From Lichenihabitans sp033947565 (GTDB lineage: Bacteria; Pseudomonadota; Alphaproteobacteria; Rhizobiales; Beijerinckiaceae): a stretch of 64,000 nucleotides of DNA. This document shows, one piece after another, positions 62,126-64,000 of this stretch. Position 1 is the first letter of the stretch. Every line of letters starts with the position of its first letter. Where the stretch lies: NCBI RefSeq assembly GCF_033947565.1, contig NZ_JARPVX010000013.1:1-64000 (forward strand). Direction: 5' to 3'. Below the pieces are notes generated by a model that was not told the origin of the DNA, did no database searches, and worked only from the letters and a program-made list of their open reading frames with translations. Made by a program: the position numbers and the translations under genes.

Positions 62126-63601
62126 ATGCAGCAAGGACGTTTGAGGACGACCCGCGGGGTGGGGCCCGGCTATCCGCAGATCGTCGTGCTGGTGGGCGCC
62201 ACGGGCGACCTCGCACGCCGCAAGCTGTTGCCGGGGCTGTTCCACCTGTCGCAATCCGGCTTCATCCCGGGCTGCCGCATCATCGGCGTATCGCTCGACC
62301 AGCTCGATGCCGAGGGGTTCCGGGCGGCCGCCAAGGGCGCGCTCGACCAGTTCTCCACCCGCAAGGTGGACCCGGCCGACTGGGCCGCTTTCGCGGACAG
62401 CCTCGATTATGTGCCGCTCGGTGCCGGACCTGGCGCCCTGAAGGCGGCCGTGGAGCGGGCGGAACACTCCTTCGAGGGTGAAAGCCGCATCATCCATTAT
62501 CTCAGCGTGCCGCCCGAGGCTGCGATGCCGGCCGTGCGGATGCTGGCCGAAGCCGGCATCGCGGAAGGCACCCGCATCATCATGGAGAAGCCGTTCGGCG
62601 TCGATCTCGCCAGCGCTGTGCTGCTGAACGACAAGCTGCACGAGGTGTTCCCCGAAGACCGCATCTTCCGCATCGACCATTTCCTCGGCAAGGAACCGGC
62701 CCAGAACATCCTGGCGTTCCGCTTCGCCAACGGCCTGTTCGAGCCGATCTGGAACCGCAACTTCATCGATCACGTGCAGATCGACGTGCCGGAAACGCTC
62801 GGCCTCAACCAGCGGGCCCGCTTCTACGAGCAGACCGGCGCCTATCGCGACATGGTGGTGACCCACCTGTTCCAGATCCTCGGCTTCATGGCCATGGAGC
62901 CGCCGACCTCGCTCGAGCCGATGCCGATCTCGGAGGAAAAGAACAAGGTGTTCCGCTCCATGAAGCCGATCGATCCGGCCGACGTGGTGCGGGGGCAATA
63001 TGTCGGCTACCGGCAAGAAGAGGGCGTCGACCCGGAATCCGAAACCGAAACCTTTATCGCGCTGAAGTGCTGGATCGACAATTGGCGCTGGGCCGGCGTG
63101 CCGTTTTTCCTGCGCACCGGCAAGCGCTTGGCCGAAGGGCAGCGCATCATCTCAATCGCGTTCCGCGAACCGCCGAAAAGCATGTTCCCGGCCGGCTCCG
63201 GCGTGGGAGCCCAGGGGCCCGACCACCTGACCTTCGACCTTGCCGACGCCTCAAAAATGTCGCTGTCGTTCTACGGCAAGCGGCCGGGGCCCGGCATGCG
63301 GCTCGACAAGCTCAGCCTGCAATTCGCCATGAACGACACGGGCCTCGTGGGCGAGGTGCTGGAAGCCTATGAACGCCTGATCCTCGACGCCATGCGGGGC
63401 GACCACACGCTGTTCACCACTGCGGACGGCATCGAGCGGCTGTGGGAAGTCTCGGTGCCACTGTTGGAAGCGCCGCCGCCCGTACGTCTTTATCAGCCGG
63501 GCTCCTGGGGCCCGAAGTCGATCCATCAGCTTGTGGCGCCGCATGCCTGGCGGCTGCCCTTCGAGCGCGCTTGGCGGGGTAGCAAGACCACGCCGGGCTG
63601 A
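62126..63601 (+). CDS. zwf: Glucose-6-phosphate 1-dehydrogenase
   Basis: This 491-residue enzyme has the NADP motif VVLVGATGDLARRKLLPGL and the active-site RIDHFLGKEPAQNILAFRF with its catalytic His. It oxidises glucose-6-phosphate to 6-phosphogluconolactone, feeding the Entner-Doudoroff and pentose phosphate routes. The Phe replacing the usual Tyr in RIDHYLGKE is conservative. ATG at 62126 follows AGGGG. pgl and edd are not adjacent. Confidence 0.96.
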   Translation: MQQGRLRTTRGVGPGYPQIVVLVGATGDLARRKLLPGLFHLSQSGFIPGCRIIGVSLDQLDAEGFRAAAKGALDQFSTRKVDPADWAAFADSLDYVPLGAGPGALKAAVERAEHSFEGESRIIHYLSVPPEAAMPAVRMLAEAGIAEGTRIIMEKPFGVDLASAVLLNDKLHEVFPEDRIFRIDHFLGKEPAQNILAFRFANGLFEPIWNRNFIDHVQIDVPETLGLNQRARFYEQTGAYRDMVVTHLFQILGFMAMEPPTSLEPMPISEEKNKVFRSMKPIDPADVVRGQYVGYRQEEGVDPESETETFIALKCWIDNWRWAGVPFFLRTGKRLAEGQRIISIAFREPPKSMFPAGSGVGAQGPDHLTFDLADASKMSLSFYGKRPGPGMRLDKLSLQFAMNDTGLVGEVLEAYERLILDAMRGDHTLFTTADGIERLWEVSVPLLEAPPPVRLYQPGSWGPKSIHQLVAPHAWRLPFERAWRGSKTTPG

Positions 63602-63657
63602 GCATGCTTCCGAGGCCAGCCGCGTTCGCAGCTGCTCAGCGACGTCAGCCTTTCACT

Positions 63658-63849
63658 TCAAAGCGACTGATTGTCGGTCAGCGGCAGGTCGCTTGCCTCG
63701 GGCGTGTCTCGGTGCTCGCCGCCGGCGAGTTTGGCGATCTCGGCAAGGGTCGTCTGGAGCGGGCCCGGCAGGTCGGACTGGGCCATGGCTTCGCGGGCCA
63801 GGGCGGCGATGCGGCTGAGAACTGCGGCGGGATCGGTGGCCGATGACAT
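63658..63849 (-). CDS. Small hypothetical protein with stress-type promoter
   Basis: This 63-residue protein (MSSATDPAAVLSRIAALARE, then PLQTTLAEIAKLAGGE) is a soluble two-helix protein with an acidic tail and no recognised domain. AAGGAGG precedes the ATG. A GGAAC-N17-ATTG motif lies 27-51 bp upstream, matching the DUF4142 and csbD promoters, so it is probably part of the general stress response. It converges on zwf. Confidence 0.65.
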   Translation of the reverse strand: MSSATDPAAVLSRIAALAREAMAQSDLPGPLQTTLAEIAKLAGGEHRDTPEASDLPLTDNQSL

Positions 63850-63874
63850 GACAGCCTCCTTGGGTATGGGACGG

Positions 63875-63900
63875 CAATGCCGGTAGTGGGCTGCGGTTCC
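63875..63900 (-). promoter_or_regulatory. EcfG/RpoE2-type general stress promoter (63-residue protein)
   Basis: On the minus strand GGAAC (63900-63896), exactly 17 bases, then ATTG (63878-63875), 26 bp before the start codon. It is the same arrangement as for csbD and the DUF4142 genes. Confidence 0.65.
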
Positions 63901-63978
63901 CGGTAGTCAGCGGGTTCGCGGTTGCGCCGCCCTCGATCTCGTCCTTCAACGGTTTCGCGGCGAGCGATGGAGGACAGA

Positions 63979-64000
63979 ATGGATCTCGGACTGGTGAACA
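63979..64000 (+). CDS. Start of a gene, possibly SDR-type (partial)
   Basis: ATG at 63979 follows a strong GGAGGA Shine-Dalgarno and reads MDLGLVN before the window ends. MDLGL is a frequent N-terminus of short-chain dehydrogenases, but seven residues cannot establish this. Confidence 0.3.

Overview
The window reads as one continuous piece of chromosome from a GC-rich alphaproteobacterium, most likely of the order Hyphomicrobiales (Rhizobiales; a Beijerinckiaceae- or Methylobacteriaceae-like relative is my guess). The reasons are the CcrM-type methyltransferase beside rnhB, CtrA-type boxes (TTAA-N7-TTAAC), general-stress sigma (EcfG/RpoE2-type) promoter motifs, a rhizobial-type che operon, a SoxBDAG operon, and DUF4142, CsbD and DUF3309 stress proteins. 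I saw no rRNA, tRNA, CRISPR array, insertion sequence or prophage.

Layout. 1-5.8 kb: partial histidine-phosphatase-like gene, heparinase II/III-like gene, RbsD/FucU mutarotase, CorA-like transporter, zinc metallopeptidase, moaB, two strong hairpins and a glycosyltransferase-like remnant. 6-12 kb: genome maintenance (PA0069-type radical SAM protein, rnhB, ccrM, mutY, DciA-like protein) and a Tat-exported DsbA-like protein. 12.1-17.3 kb: sarcosine oxidase soxBDAG. 17.3-31.3 kb: small proteins, hutD, rimI-tsaB, nfuA, an orphan amino-acid-type binding protein, SGNH hydrolase, nadE, dps, PhzF-like and Nudix proteins, ilvE, DoxX, SDR. 31.6-40.8 kb: a ribose-type ABC transporter without binding protein, denD, an SDR, a secreted beta-helix protein, a DUF4432 epimerase-like protein, Nudix and PhnD-like genes. 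41-48.3 kb: chemotaxis operon STAS-cheY-cheA-cheW-cheR-cheB-cheY-cheD-cheT-like, followed by a globin-like gene. 48.8-54 kb: minus-strand ilvB-racemase-ilvN-lysE-ilvC, headed by a leader-peptide attenuator. 54-57.3 kb: stress genes. 57.3-61.4 kb: infA-maf-yacG, and psd-cyclase-pssA. 62-64 kb: zwf and the start of an SDR-like gene.

The most informative signals are regulatory. Five small genes (DUF3309, two DUF4142, CsbD, a 63-residue protein) carry GGAAC with TT in the same register downstream, four of them as GGAAC-N17-ATTG. This marks a local general-stress regulon. Two perfect CtrA boxes and one near-perfect box precede a tiny membrane protein, a secreted beta-helix protein and an unknown coiled-coil protein. 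The ilv operon has a 15-codon leader rich in Ile, Leu and Val codons followed by a U-tailed terminator, and it carries an amino-acid racemase and a LysE exporter among the biosynthetic genes. The che operon ends in a small protein with a CheZ/CheT-type DxxxQ motif, followed by a globin-like protein that seems to lack the haem-binding histidine.
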